DNA of 64,000 bases from Sporofaciens musculi. GTDB taxonomy: Bacteria > Bacillota > Clostridia > Lachnospirales > Lachnospiraceae. Each line of letters opens with the position of its first letter. Position 1 is the first letter of the stretch. The stretch covers positions 4,464,501 to 4,528,500 of the forward strand of contig NZ_WUQX01000001.1 of NCBI RefSeq assembly GCF_009830285.1, in the 5' to 3' direction. The position numbers and the translations under genes were made by a program. Of this stretch, positions 45,927 to 58,457 are shown piece after piece. The notes beneath the pieces are model-generated. The model did no database searches. It was given only the letters and a program-made list of their open reading frames with translations, and was not told the DNA's origin.

Positions 45927-47449
45927 GAGCCCCTGCCTCCTTCTATTTCAAAGTCTATGCTTCTCTGGGACTGCTCCAATGTATAAGCTGCCCTGATTAT
46001 CTTATTCTCCTGGAAACAATTTCCAATCATCTGCATTCCAATCGGAAGACCTTTGGAATCCTTCCCCACCGGAATACTGATTCCCGGCAGCCCTGCCAGA
46101 TTCACGGAAATAGTATAGATATCTCCCAGATACATCTTAAGGGGGTCGCTTAAGCTTTGGCCAAGCTTTGGCGCCGTAGTGGGAGCCGCCGGTGCGATAA
46201 TCACGTCGAATCTTTCAAACGCCCTGTCAAACGCCTCCTTAATCAAAGCCTTTGTCTTTAATGCTTTCAGATAATAAGCGTCATAATACCCAGAGCTTAA
46301 CACAAAGGAGCCGAGCATAATTCTACGCTTCACCTCCGCCCCGAAGCCCTCCGAGCGGGTCTTCTTATACATATTATGGAGCCCTTCATATTCCTCCGTT
46401 CGATAACCGTATTTTACACCGTCAAAACGGGACAGGTTAGAGCTGGCCTCCGCAGATGCAATGACGTAATATGCCGGAATCGCATACTGCACCAGACTTA
46501 AATCGAATTCCTCCACAACAGCTCCCTTATCTTTCAGCACCTGAACCGCTGCCAGTATCTTCTCCTTTACCTCCGGCTCCAATCCCTCTCCAAAATAATC
46601 CTTTGGAATTCCAATCCTCATACCGCTAACATCATTTACCAAAGCGCTCATAAAATCGTACCCTGCCGGACAATCCATTCCACTCTCTTTGATGCCAACG
46701 CCCCGATTCACATAGCTGTTCCTGTCAATGGACGTGCTGTCCTTGGAATCGTGGGATGCGATTACCTCTAAGATTGCAGCACAGTCCGTCACATCCTTTG
46801 CAATGGGGCCAATCTGGTCCAGAGAAGACCCATAAGCAATTAAGCCGTATCTGGACACCGTCCCATAGGTAGGCTTAAGCCCCACCACTCCGCAGAACGC
46901 ACTGGGCTGACGAATGGAGCCGCCGGTATCCGAACCGAGTGCATACGGGCTCTCACATGCAGCAACCGCCGCACAAGAGCCACCGGAGGAACCGCCGGGA
47001 ACATGGCTTAGATTTCGAGGATTTCTCGTGACGCCAAAATAAGAAGTCTCTGTGGTGCTGCCCATAGCAAATTCGTCCATATTGGTCTTTCCAATGAGCA
47101 CAGCCCCCGCTTTCTCAAGATTACAAACCGCCTCCGCCGAAAACGTAGGTTTGAAATTCTCAAGAATTTTAGAACTGCAGGTGGTCAAGCGTCCCTTGGT
47201 ACACAGGTTATCTTTTACCGCAACTGGTACTCCCGCAAGGGGACCTGTAAGCGTCCCCTCGTCAATCTGTTTTTGTACTTCTTCTGCCCTTTTAAGAGCG
47301 CCCTCCCGATCAAGAGTCACAAAGCTGTGAACATCCCCCTCCACTCTCTCAATCTGCTCAAAATACGCATTTACCGCGTCCGTCACAGACAGCGCTCTCT
47401 CCCTAATCTTCTTTCCCAACTCAACTGCAGTCAAACTCGTAACATCCAT
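45920..47449 (-). CDS. gatA: Asp/Glu-tRNA amidotransferase subunit A
   Basis: 509 residues of the amidase-signature family. The Ser-cisSer-Lys triad is visible: Lys in VAVKDN, the cis-Ser in GGSSGGSCAAVA and the nucleophile Ser in SDTGGSIRQP. GatA hydrolyses glutamine and channels ammonia to GatB. It starts 15 bp after gatC, with an SD in the gap. Confidence 0.98.
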   Translation of the reverse strand: MDVTSLTAVELGKKIRERALSVTDAVNAYFEQIERVEGDVHSFVTLDREGALKRAEEVQKQIDEGTLTGPLAGVPVAVKDNLCTKGRLTTCSSKILENFKPTFSAEAVCNLEKAGAVLIGKTNMDEFAMGSTTETSYFGVTRNPRNLSHVPGGSSGGSCAAVAACESPYALGSDTGGSIRQPSAFCGVVGLKPTYGTVSRYGLIAYGSSLDQIGPIAKDVTDCAAILEVIASHDSKDSTSIDRNSYVNRGVGIKESGMDCPAGYDFMSALVNDVSGMRIGIPKDYFGEGLEPEVKEKILAAVQVLKDKGAVVEEFDLSLVQYAIPAYYVIASAEASSNLSRFDGVKYGYRTEEYEGLHNMYKKTRSEGFGAEVKRRIMLGSFVLSSGYYDAYYLKALKTKALIKEAFDRAFERFDVIIAPAAPTTAPKLGQSLSDPLKMYLGDIYTISVNLAGLPGISIPVGKDSKGLPIGMQMIGNCFQENKIIRAAYTLEQSQRSIDFEIEGGRGSW

Positions 47450-47464
47450 CTTCGCCGCACCCTC

Positions 47465-47758
47465 CTATCCAATCGTCTTTGGAACTTTAAAGCTGTTGTC
47501 TTTACTCTGGGGGGCATTTGCAAGGGTTTCCCTGCTGCCATCCTTCTGGCTTGCCGCATCCTCCCTAAATACATTGTTCACCGGAAATATATGAGACATA
47601 GGTATAACCCCTTCCGTATCCAGTTCATTTAACGTATCAATATAATCCAGCATTTTTTCCATATCTGCCTTGGCATTCTCCTTCTCCTCGCTGGATAATT
47701 CGAGTTTTGCAAGAATTCCCACATATTCAATGGTTTCGTCTGATATCTTATTCGCCAT
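47465..47758 (-). CDS. gatC: Asp/Glu-tRNA amidotransferase subunit C
   Basis: 97 residues, the usual size. N-terminal helices IEYVGILAKLELSSEEKE and the extended belt with LDTEGVIPMSHIFPVNNVFRED. It wraps GatA and GatB together. It lies between aspS (47 bp upstream) and gatA. Confidence 0.96.
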   Translation of the reverse strand: MANKISDETIEYVGILAKLELSSEEKENAKADMEKMLDYIDTLNELDTEGVIPMSHIFPVNNVFREDAASQKDGSRETLANAPQSKDNSFKVPKTIG

Positions 47759-47805
47759 ATTCTCACCCTCCTGAAATACATACGCCCGTTACAAAAAACG
47801 CCGAA

Positions 47806-49140
47806 CTACGGCTTTAGCCTGCTCAAATCTCTTGGGAACAGTGTTGTCTCCCGCACATTATCCTCTCCAACCAGCTTCATGGTCAGACGCTCCAACCCAA
47901 TTCCAAGTCCGCCATGGGGAGGCATTCCATACCGGAAGGTGTCAAGATACTGCTCCATTCCCTCCTCAGACATTCCTCTGGCCTTAAGCTTCTCGGTCAA
48001 CATCCGGTAATCATGGATACGCTGTCCACCCGTGGTAACCTCCATCCCCCGAAACAGAAGATCAAAGCTTAGAGTATATCTGGTATCCTCCGGGTCATCC
48101 ATGGCATAGAAGGGACGCTTCTTGGACGGATAATGGGTTACGAAAATAAAATCGCTGTCCCACTCCTCCTTGGCGTACCTGCCAATAAGCATCTCCTCCT
48201 CTGGCTCCAAATCAAATGGATTCCTTATCTGATGTCCGTATTTCTCGGAAATAAGCTCCTTCATTTCGCTAAACTTCATCGCCGGAATCCGAGTCACATT
48301 CGGCAGGGTAAGATCAAGAAGACGAAGCTCATTTCCATAATCCTTTTCAATAATTTCCATAGCATACTTAAGATACCCTGTCTCCATTGCCATAATATCC
48401 TCGAAGCCGTCAATATATCCCATCTCAAAATCCAGGCTTGTATACTCGTTCAGATGCCGCTTTGTATTGTGCTTCTCTGCTCGAAACACAGGCGCCGTCT
48501 CAAATACTCGGTCAAATACTCCCACCATCATCTGTTTATAGAACTGAGGACTCTGCGCCAGCACAGCCGGACGGTGGAAATAATCCAGCTTAAAGATATT
48601 GGCGCCTCCCTCCGCTCCTTTGGCCCCAATCTTCGGTGAGTGTATCTCCGTAAATCCCTGCCCATAAAGGAAATCTCTAAACGCCCTCACAAGCCCCTCC
48701 TGAATTCGGAATTTCCCTCGCTCGCGGATGTTGCGAAGGGCAATGGAACGATAATTCAGCTTTGCCTCCAGTGATGTGTTCAATTTCCATTTGGAGACCG
48801 CAAGGGGAGGCATCTCATCCGTGGGCTCGCTTAGAATCCGTACCTTCTCCATCCGAAGCTCTATGCCGTGTGGCGCCTTTTCATTTTCCTCCAATATACC
48901 CTCCAGCTCAATCGCCGCAGCCTCCTTAAGCTCTTTTAACCTAATATCCCCAGTACCTTCTTCATAGACTCCCTGAAGAAGCCCTTCCCTTTTTCTCAGG
49001 ATTACGAATGCAACTGTACCCATATCGCGGATTGTGTGGACGGCTCCATTGACCTTCACCTTCTGTCCAGGCTTCGCCTGTGTTAGTAGCTCGCTGATTT
49101 CCAATGTACCCTTCTGTTTTACGCCTGTGTAATACTCCAT
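47806..49140 (-). CDS. aspS: Aspartyl-tRNA synthetase, archaeal-type (probably non-discriminating)
   Basis: 444 residues from the ATG at 49140, which follows AGGAGG; an upstream frame to 49233 is not supported. An OB-fold anticodon-binding domain (residues ~20-110) precedes the class II core with motif 2 FRAEKHNTKRHLNEYTSLDFEM and motif 3 GLGIGLERLTM. It is short and lacks the bacterial GAD insertion, so it is of the archaeal/eukaryal genre. Coupled with gatCAB, it probably also charges tRNA-Asn with Asp, for amidation to Asn-tRNA. A T-box leader controls the operon. Confidence 0.93.
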   Translation of the reverse strand: MEYYTGVKQKGTLEISELLTQAKPGQKVKVNGAVHTIRDMGTVAFVILRKREGLLQGVYEEGTGDIRLKELKEAAAIELEGILEENEKAPHGIELRMEKVRILSEPTDEMPPLAVSKWKLNTSLEAKLNYRSIALRNIRERGKFRIQEGLVRAFRDFLYGQGFTEIHSPKIGAKGAEGGANIFKLDYFHRPAVLAQSPQFYKQMMVGVFDRVFETAPVFRAEKHNTKRHLNEYTSLDFEMGYIDGFEDIMAMETGYLKYAMEIIEKDYGNELRLLDLTLPNVTRIPAMKFSEMKELISEKYGHQIRNPFDLEPEEEMLIGRYAKEEWDSDFIFVTHYPSKKRPFYAMDDPEDTRYTLSFDLLFRGMEVTTGGQRIHDYRMLTEKLKARGMSEEGMEQYLDTFRYGMPPHGGLGIGLERLTMKLVGEDNVRETTLFPRDLSRLKP

Positions 49141-49214
49141 AATTGTCCTCCTTTTCCCATCTGACTGCTTTTCATGCCATGTATTCCTTGATACGAAGCA
49201 TCTTAGGACAACGC

Positions 49215-49619
49215 AAAAAGTCCCGAAATACATGACTGTATTTCGGGACGGATATCTTTTATTATCCGCGGTACCACCCGCATTGAATCCTCAGAAATCA
49301 TACGGCAAAATCTAGTATACGATACGCAATATGAATTTCATCCTGCCTGACAGATTATCCTTTGGCATTTTGGATTCCCCTCTATAGAAACCATATACAG
49401 TATCCTGCACATGACTTCTTACGCTTAACGCGCGCCCACGTACCGACCTACTTTCCTAATCTCTGCTGTAAAACAACAAAGCTTAGGCCTGTTCAACCGA
49501 TCAGCTCCAGAGTGTTCCCTATTGTTCTTATTCCTCAAGAAGCGCTCTCAGTCGGTGACGCCTCATTCCTGTCAAGTTCCAAAGAACAGAGTCTCTTTCA
49601 TTGCTTTTCTAAAAATTTG
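49215..49619 (-). ncRNA. T-box leader of the aspS-gatCAB operon
   Basis: The conserved T-box GGGTGGTACCGCGG is on the minus strand at 49266-49279. It is followed by a competing terminator, GTCCCGAAATACA/TGTATTTCGGGAC (49220-49232 with 49237-49249), ending in TTTTT (49215-49219). About 330 nt upstream form the long Stem I/II/III region, with a Stem I-like GGAGC...CGGTTG near 49492-49508. Uncharged tRNA should favour antitermination. I could not fix the specifier codon: GAAC, which would offer both GAA and AAC, occurs at several places, including 49491-49494. This leader fills most of the 533-bp gap between aspS and the MATE gene. Confidence 0.9.
49220..49249 (-). terminator. T-box regulated terminator
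   Basis: A perfect 13-bp stem with a 4-nt loop, followed by TTTTT on the minus strand. It is the attenuator of the aspS T-box leader, about 75 bp before the aspS start. Confidence 0.9.
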
Positions 49620-49625
49620 TTTTAT

Positions 49626-49654
49626 ATCTTAGCACACTATTCTCAAGATTTCAA
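49626..49654 (-). promoter_or_regulatory. Promoter of the T-box/aspS operon
   Basis: On the minus strand TTGAAA (49649-49654) and TAAGAT (49626-49631) are separated by 17 bp. The start would be near 49619, just ahead of the leader structure. Confidence 0.6.
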
Positions 49655-49673
49655 GCATTTTTTTTATTATTTT

Positions 49674-51038
49674 TTAATTATTTTTCGCAATAGTGACTCT
49701 ATTAAATGCGATTACAAACACAATTCCTTTTACCACGGACGATATAGTCAATGCCCACCAGATGCCGTTCAGCGCCAGAGGCGTTGCCGCGAAAACCACC
49801 GCAAGGGGCACCCTTGCCACAGTAAGCAGAATACTGATGATACTGCACAGCTTTGTCCTTCCCAGCCCGGACAACGCCCCCACAGTCATCAGCTCTACGC
49901 ACATAAACGCCTCGCTGATTCCCACAATCCGAAAATAATCCACAGATATTCCTATCACATCTCCTTCATGGAAGAATACTTCTGAGATTGACTTTGGCAG
50001 AAGGATAAATGCAAGTGTAATCAAAGCTCCCCATATCACAATCGTACGAAAGGAAATCCGATACCCTTTTCGGACCCTCTCCATCTGTCCTGCGCCATAA
50101 TTCTGGGCGGAAAATGCATTGATAGCCGCCGCAAATCCATCCGCCGTATTCCAGGACACCGCTTCCACCTGTCCTCCCACACGCTGTACGGCAACAGCGC
50201 CAGGCCCGAACACTGCCACCATGCGGGTCAGAACCATGGAAATCACACAGTACACCGTCCCTTGTATAGCCGTAGGCACTCCAATCCGAAATACCCCTTT
50301 AAAAAACCTTCCCTCCACCAATTTCCAAACCTTCATGCCGGTCAGCACATTTTCTGTACTTTTTGTGTTCCACGCTCCCAGAATCATTACCAGCATAACA
50401 ATAAACTGGGCTGTAACCGTAGCGATTGCGGCGCCCACTACCTCCATCCGTGGAAATGGACCAATCCCAAGGATGAGAACTGGGTCCATGATCATGTTGA
50501 TAATAAGACCAATTATATTTGCTACAAGGGGTGTCTTAGAATCTCCCTGGGCTGTATAAATACCTGTAAGCACAACGGTCATATAGGAAAATATCACCAT
50601 TCCGCAGGTAATCTGCATATAGCTTTTTGCACACCGGACCGCCTCCACGTCCCCAAGGTGGAACAAAGCTACCAAGCCGTCCGTGAAGCATACGCTGACC
50701 AGGGCAAAGAGCATTCCGAACAACAAAGTAAGCTGAAGGGCCCCGCAGGCATACTCCCTCGCCTCGTCCCTCCTGCCACGGCCAAACGACTGCGCCACGT
50801 TGACCTGCGCCCCCATCCTAGTAAGGGACGACAAGCCTTGGGAAAGCCAGACGTACATACCCCCAACGCCCACTCCTGCCACCGCTTTTGAGCCAAGCAG
50901 CCCAATCCACGCCATATCCGTAATACTGTAAACCGTATTTAAAAAAGACGATGCCATAATCGGCATCGCCAGTGCAACCAATGACCTTAAAATCGGTCCC
51001 TCCGTTAAACATACCTGCCTGTTTTTCATCCACATCAC
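49674..51038 (-). CDS. MATE-family efflux transporter
   Basis: 454 residues, about 12 membrane helices in two MatE repeats, beginning LTEGPILRSLVALAMPIMAS and with VGGMYVWLSQGLSSLTRMGAQ. The second repeat begins IGVPTAIQGTVYCVISMVLTR. It is distant from the MATE gene at 36647. The substrate is unknown. It lies between lacZ and the T-box promoter, on the same strand as both, and is 53 bp downstream of lacZ. Confidence 0.93.
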   Translation of the reverse strand: MMWMKNRQVCLTEGPILRSLVALAMPIMASSFLNTVYSITDMAWIGLLGSKAVAGVGVGGMYVWLSQGLSSLTRMGAQVNVAQSFGRGRRDEAREYACGALQLTLLFGMLFALVSVCFTDGLVALFHLGDVEAVRCAKSYMQITCGMVIFSYMTVVLTGIYTAQGDSKTPLVANIIGLIINMIMDPVLILGIGPFPRMEVVGAAIATVTAQFIVMLVMILGAWNTKSTENVLTGMKVWKLVEGRFFKGVFRIGVPTAIQGTVYCVISMVLTRMVAVFGPGAVAVQRVGGQVEAVSWNTADGFAAAINAFSAQNYGAGQMERVRKGYRISFRTIVIWGALITLAFILLPKSISEVFFHEGDVIGISVDYFRIVGISEAFMCVELMTVGALSGLGRTKLCSIISILLTVARVPLAVVFAATPLALNGIWWALTISSVVKGIVFVIAFNRVTIAKNN

Positions 51039-51091
51039 TCTTTCTATTCATTCGTCCTGCCGTCCAGTATAACATATCATACGACATTAAT

Positions 51092-54253
<3,162 letters not shown>

Positions 54254-54264
54254 TTAAACTTTCA

Positions 54265-54293
54265 TTGTGCATCATTTTCCTCTGTGATATAAT
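54265..54293 (+). promoter_or_regulatory. Promoter of the hydEGF operon
   Basis: TTGTGC (54265-54270) and TATAAT (54288-54293) are separated by 17 bp. It is back-to-back with the lacZ promoter. Transcription would start near 54300, leaving a leader of about 290 nt. Confidence 0.7.
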
Positions 54294-54299
54294 GATTGA

Positions 54300-54592
54300 A
54301 AATGTACTGCTCACAAAGGTATCCTTGCAAATAGGGTATACTGCGTGAAAAGGCGCACAGCTTCCGAATAGATTATAGGGTAGGGATATCTTACCCTTTT
54401 TGAACTGTACCTACAGTTTCTCTGAACCTGACGTCTTTATGCGTCAGGTCTTTTTTATATGCGCAGGCTCGTGCAGAGGAAGTAAGCCGCTGAGGCGGCG
54501 CACGAGCCGCGCGGCGAGTAGGGAGCAAGTCTTCCCTACTCGATTCATCCAAGAACTGGCGTCCCAGAAACCATTTTCAAAAGGAGTGATTT
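54300..54592 (+). promoter_or_regulatory. Structured 5' leader of hydEGF with two terminator-like hairpins
   Basis: From the predicted start: a GTATCCT/AGGGTAT hairpin, TGCG/CGCA, then GGGTA/TACCC followed by TTTTT (54378-54401). Next come AACTGT/ACAGTT and the strong terminator ACCTGACG/CGTCAGGT with TTTTTT (54426-54456). Further on is a nested GC-rich hairpin GGCTCGTGC/GCACGAGCC (54466-54508, inner stem GCCGC/GCGGC). Last is a perfect hairpin CGAGTAGGGA/TCCCTACTCG (54515-54542). Terminators inside a leader point to attenuation or a riboswitch; the class was not recognised. The SD AAGGAG of hydE follows. Confidence 0.6.
54426..54456 (+). terminator. Intrinsic terminator within the hydEGF leader
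   Basis: ACCTGACG (54426-54433) pairs with CGTCAGGT (54442-54449), followed by TTTTTT. There is no gene between the promoter at 54265 and this site, so it must regulate the leader transcript. Confidence 0.8.
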
Positions 54593-55720
54593 ATGCAGAA
54601 ATATACAGACGATAACAAGAATATGCCAAAGCCCTCCTCACTGTACCGTCTCATTGACAGACTGAAGGAAAAACGCACGCTAACCAAAGACCAGTGGGTC
54701 CAGCTCATTTCCGGCCGCACCCCCGAACTTGCCGAATATCTATTCTCTCTGGCAAGGGAGGAACGACACCTTCATTACGGTCATGATGTCTATATACGAG
54801 GACTGATTGAATTCACCAATTACTGCAAAAACGACTGCCTCTACTGCGGGATACGAAAAAGCAACCGGCACGCCGCCCGATACCGGCTCTCAGAAGATGA
54901 CATTCTCTTCTGCTGCCGCATGGGATATGAACTGGGTTTCCGCACCTTCGTCCTCCAGGGCGGCGAGGATGCTTACTACACGGATGATAAAATGCTCCAT
55001 CTCATCCGCTCAATAAAGAAGCTGTATCCTGACTGTGCCCTTACCCTGTCAATCGGTGAGAAATCCTACGACAGTTACAAAAAATACTTTGAAGCCGGAG
55101 CTGATCGCTATCTTCTGCGTCACGAGACCTTCGACTCTCTGCACTATTCCAGGCTTCACCCGCCTTCCCTCACCGCTTTTGCAAGACAGGAGTGTCTGTG
55201 GAGTTTAAAAGAAATAGGCTACCAGGTAGGAACCGGCTTCATGGTTGGCTCTCCATACCAGACAGCCGAGCATCTGGCAGAAGATATGCTGTTTATCCGC
55301 AAGCTGAATCCCCAGATGGTGGGAATCGGACCATTTATCGTACACCATGACACACCCTTTGCGAATCAGACCTCCGGTACACTGGAGCTGACCTTGTTTA
55401 TGTTGGGGCTTTTAAGGCTTATGCTTCCCAAGGTGCTGCTTCCTGCCACAACTGCTCTTGGAACCATCGACCCTAATGGGCGAAAGCTTGGGATTCTCTC
55501 CGGAGCAAACGTTGTAATGCCGAACCTGTCGCCCGCCCACGTCCGCAAGGATTACTCCCTGTATGACAATAAACTCTGTACAGGAATGGAGGCGGCCGAA
55601 GCCAGGCAATCTCTGGAAAGACTCATGGAGTCCATCGGATACCAAATTGTTACTGCACGAGGCGATTCCTTAAACCTGCCGTCCGGACATCCTGACGACA
55701 GTAAATATAGACCTTGTTGA
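54593..55720 (+). CDS. hydE: [FeFe]-hydrogenase maturase HydE (radical SAM)
   Basis: 375 residues. The radical SAM cluster motif is NYCKNDCLYCGIR (C-x3-C-x2-C, residues ~77-89). Other landmarks are FVLQGGEDAYY, RYLLRHETFD and GFMVGSPYQT. HydE acts with HydG and HydF to build the 2Fe subcluster of [FeFe]-hydrogenase; it is thought to process the HydG product. The SD AAGGAG is 7 bases before the ATG. It is first in the operon hydE-hydG-hydF. Confidence 0.95.
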   Translation: MQKYTDDNKNMPKPSSLYRLIDRLKEKRTLTKDQWVQLISGRTPELAEYLFSLAREERHLHYGHDVYIRGLIEFTNYCKNDCLYCGIRKSNRHAARYRLSEDDILFCCRMGYELGFRTFVLQGGEDAYYTDDKMLHLIRSIKKLYPDCALTLSIGEKSYDSYKKYFEAGADRYLLRHETFDSLHYSRLHPPSLTAFARQECLWSLKEIGYQVGTGFMVGSPYQTAEHLAEDMLFIRKLNPQMVGIGPFIVHHDTPFANQTSGTLELTLFMLGLLRLMLPKVLLPATTALGTIDPNGRKLGILSGANVVMPNLSPAHVRKDYSLYDNKLCTGMEAAEARQSLERLMESIGYQIVTARGDSLNLPSGHPDDSKYRPC

Positions 55721-55787
55721 AGCAAACAAACTCTACGTGACAGCTTCATGGGGCTGCCACACCACAAAATAAAAGGAGAAAACCATT

Positions 55788-57209
55788 ATGTATGACGTTA
55801 ATTCCAAAAAACCTGAAGACTTTATTAATCACGAGGAGATTATAAATACCCTCGCCTACGCTGACGAAAACAAGAACAATTCTAAGCTTATTGAAGCCCT
55901 GATTGAAAAAGCTGCCCTTCGCAAAGGTTTATCCCACAGAGAGGCCTCCCTCCTCCTTGCCTGCGAAGATGCGGAAATGAACCAGAAAATTTTCCGACTG
56001 GCAGAGCAGATTAAGAAGGACTTCTACGGCAACCGCATCGTACTCTTTGCGCCCCTGTACCTGTCCAACTACTGCATCAACGGCTGTACCTACTGTCCAT
56101 ACCACATGAAGAACAAGCACATTGCCAGAAAAAAACTGACCCAGGAGGAAATCCGACGGGAGGTCATTGCCCTGCAGGATATGGGACACAAACGGCTCGC
56201 ACTGGAGGCAGGCGAAGATCCGGTTCACAACACCATGGACTATTACCTGGACTGTATCAATACCATTTACAGCATCAAACATAAAAACGGAGCCATCCGC
56301 CGTGTCAACATCAACATTGCTGCAACCACGGTTGACAACTACCGTCTGCTTAAGGAGGCCGGAATCGGCACCTATATTCTATTCCAGGAAACCTACCATA
56401 AGGAGAGCTATCTTGAGCTTCACCCCACTGGACCAAAGCATGACTATGACTACCATACCACAGCCATGGACCGTGCTATGGAAGGCGGAATCGATGACGT
56501 AGGCGTCGGTGTGCTCTTTGGACTGGATAAATACCGTTATGAATTTGCCGGCCTTTTGATGCACGCAGAGCACTTAGAGGCTGCCTTCGGAGTGGGGCCT
56601 CATACCATCAGTGTCCCAAGACTTCGCAACGCAGACGATATCGACGCAGACTCATTCACAAATGGCATTGATGACGATACATTTGCCAAGATTGTCGCCT
56701 GTATCAGAATTGCAGTTCCTTACACCGGCATGATTATTTCCACCCGTGAGAGTCAAAAGACCCGCGAACGCGTCCTTCATCTGGGCATTTCCCAGATTAG
56801 CGGCGGCTCAAAGACCAGCGTGGGCGGCTATTGTGAGCCTGAGCCTGAGGATGCCAAGTCTGAGCAGTTTGACGTAATCGACAATCGTACCCTGGATGAA
56901 GTTGTACGATGGCTGATGGAGATGGACTATCTTCCAAGCTTCTGCACCGCATGTTATCGGGAGGGAAGAACCGGAGACCGTTTCATGTCTCTGTGTAAGA
57001 GCGGGCAGATTCAGAACTGCTGCCATCCCAACGCACTGATGACTTTGGAGGAATATCTGATGGACTACGCTTCCGAAGCCACCAAGGCTATTGGAGACAA
57101 ATTGATTGATAAAGAGGTCTTAAACGTACCGAATGAAAAAGCGCGGGCAGTTGTACTTGAGAATCTGAAGCTGATTCGTGAGAATAACCGAAGAGATTTC
57201 CGTTTTTAA
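55788..57209 (+). CDS. hydG: [FeFe]-hydrogenase maturase HydG (radical SAM tyrosine lyase)
   Basis: 473 residues. The radical SAM motif is NYCINGCTYCPYH. The C-terminal auxiliary cluster cysteines are SFCTACYREGRTGDRF and NCCHPNA. HydG cleaves tyrosine to supply CO and cyanide for the H-cluster. The ThiH-like barrel is recognisable (LALEAGEDP, ILFQETYHKESY). It lies 67 bp after hydE with its own SD AAAGGAG. Confidence 0.96.
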   Translation: MYDVNSKKPEDFINHEEIINTLAYADENKNNSKLIEALIEKAALRKGLSHREASLLLACEDAEMNQKIFRLAEQIKKDFYGNRIVLFAPLYLSNYCINGCTYCPYHMKNKHIARKKLTQEEIRREVIALQDMGHKRLALEAGEDPVHNTMDYYLDCINTIYSIKHKNGAIRRVNINIAATTVDNYRLLKEAGIGTYILFQETYHKESYLELHPTGPKHDYDYHTTAMDRAMEGGIDDVGVGVLFGLDKYRYEFAGLLMHAEHLEAAFGVGPHTISVPRLRNADDIDADSFTNGIDDDTFAKIVACIRIAVPYTGMIISTRESQKTRERVLHLGISQISGGSKTSVGGYCEPEPEDAKSEQFDVIDNRTLDEVVRWLMEMDYLPSFCTACYREGRTGDRFMSLCKSGQIQNCCHPNALMTLEEYLMDYASEATKAIGDKLIDKEVLNVPNEKARAVVLENLKLIRENNRRDFRF

Positions 57210-57246
57210 GGTTCTAAATATAATAAAGTAAAGGAGAATTTGCATC

Positions 57247-58443
57247 ATGAGTTTAAACAATACACCCTCCAGCGAACGTATACACATCGGCATTTTCGGA
57301 AAACGAAACGCCGGAAAATCAAGTCTCATTAACGCACTGACTGGACAGAACCTTGCCATTGTCTCCAACGTGAAAGGAACTACCACCGACCCTGTACCCA
57401 AGGCCATGGAGCTTCTGCCCCTTGGTCCTGTGGTCATGATTGATACTCCTGGCCTTGACGATGACGGAAAACTTGGCCCTCTTAGAATCCAAAAAGCGTA
57501 CCAGATACTAAATAAGACGGACATCGCAGTTCTGGTGGTGGACGGTACGGTTGGCATGACGAAAGAGGATGAAGCAATCCTTGAAAAAATAAAGGATAAA
57601 TCCATCTCCTGCGTCATTGTTATGAACAAAGCTGACCTAAAGGAGCACGTATCCACTGTCTCTCCCTCTGTCGATGCCGCCATTCCCGTGATTTGGGTCA
57701 GCGCAGCAGACTATACAAACATATCAGAACTAAAGGATTTGCTTGCCTCTCTTGCACCCGCCGAAGACGCAAAACACCGGCTTGTAGGCGACCTGCTTCA
57801 TCCCTTGGACCTGGTCGTCCTTGTCATTCCCATTGACAAGGCGGCGCCTAAGGGACGCCTGATTCTGCCGCAGCAGCAGACCATTCGGGATATCCTGGAA
57901 TCTGGGGCTGTTTCCGTTGTAACAGGAAATAATAAGCTTAAGGAAACCCTTGCCTCCCTTGGCAGGAAGCCCTCCCTTGTCATTACAGACAGCCAGGCCT
58001 TTGAACAGGTGGCCGCCGATGTGCCAGAAGATATTCCTCTGACTTCATTTTCCATACTTTTCGCAAGATATAAGGGGAATCTTGAGACGGTTGTAAACGG
58101 CGCAAAAGCTCTTTATTCCTTAAATGACGGGGATCGTGTGCTAATCTCTGAAGGCTGTACTCACCACAGACAATGCGGCGATATCGGAACGCAGAAGCTT
58201 CCGGCATGGATACAGAAGCACACAGGAAAAGAGCTGCATTTTGAATTCACCAGCGGAACGGAATTTCCGGCTGACTTAGGGAAATATCAGTTAATTATAC
58301 ACTGCGGCGGCTGCACGCTGAATGAACGTGAGATGAAGTACCGTCTGAAATGTGCCGGCGACGCCAGCGTGCCGATAACAAATTACGGGACAGTCATTGC
58401 CTATATGAAGAATATTCTTGAAAGAAGCGTCGCCATCTTTTGA
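57247..58443 (+). CDS. hydF: [FeFe]-hydrogenase maturation GTPase HydF
   Basis: 398 residues. N-terminal GTPase with G1 FGKRNAGKS, G2 GTTTDP, G3 DTPGLDD and G4 NKADL. The C-terminal cluster-binding domain has CTHHRQCG and, about 50 residues later, HCGGC, the CxH...HCxxC pattern of HydF. It is the scaffold that delivers the 2Fe unit to the hydrogenase. It follows hydG by 37 bp. The hydrogenase gene itself is not in the window. Confidence 0.96.
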   Translation: MSLNNTPSSERIHIGIFGKRNAGKSSLINALTGQNLAIVSNVKGTTTDPVPKAMELLPLGPVVMIDTPGLDDDGKLGPLRIQKAYQILNKTDIAVLVVDGTVGMTKEDEAILEKIKDKSISCVIVMNKADLKEHVSTVSPSVDAAIPVIWVSAADYTNISELKDLLASLAPAEDAKHRLVGDLLHPLDLVVLVIPIDKAAPKGRLILPQQQTIRDILESGAVSVVTGNNKLKETLASLGRKPSLVITDSQAFEQVAADVPEDIPLTSFSILFARYKGNLETVVNGAKALYSLNDGDRVLISEGCTHHRQCGDIGTQKLPAWIQKHTGKELHFEFTSGTEFPADLGKYQLIIHCGGCTLNEREMKYRLKCAGDASVPITNYGTVIAYMKNILERSVAIF

Positions 58444-58457
58444 ATCTGATACTTGAC

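Noticed and set aside
49141..49233. Longer AspRS with 31 extra N-terminal residues
   Set aside because: The extra frame lies within the T-box terminator and downstream leader and has no SD; the ATG at 49140 has AGGAGG.
54316..54396. Resemblance of words GCAAA, GAAA, CGCA-AGC and GGTAGG...TTACC to the c-di-GMP-I (GEMM) riboswitch, attractive because an EAL gene follows
   Set aside because: The spacing is wrong: 15 nt versus 3 nt on the two sides of the supposed GAAA loop, and the CGCA would be used in a different stem. The P1b helix cannot form, so the class is not supported.
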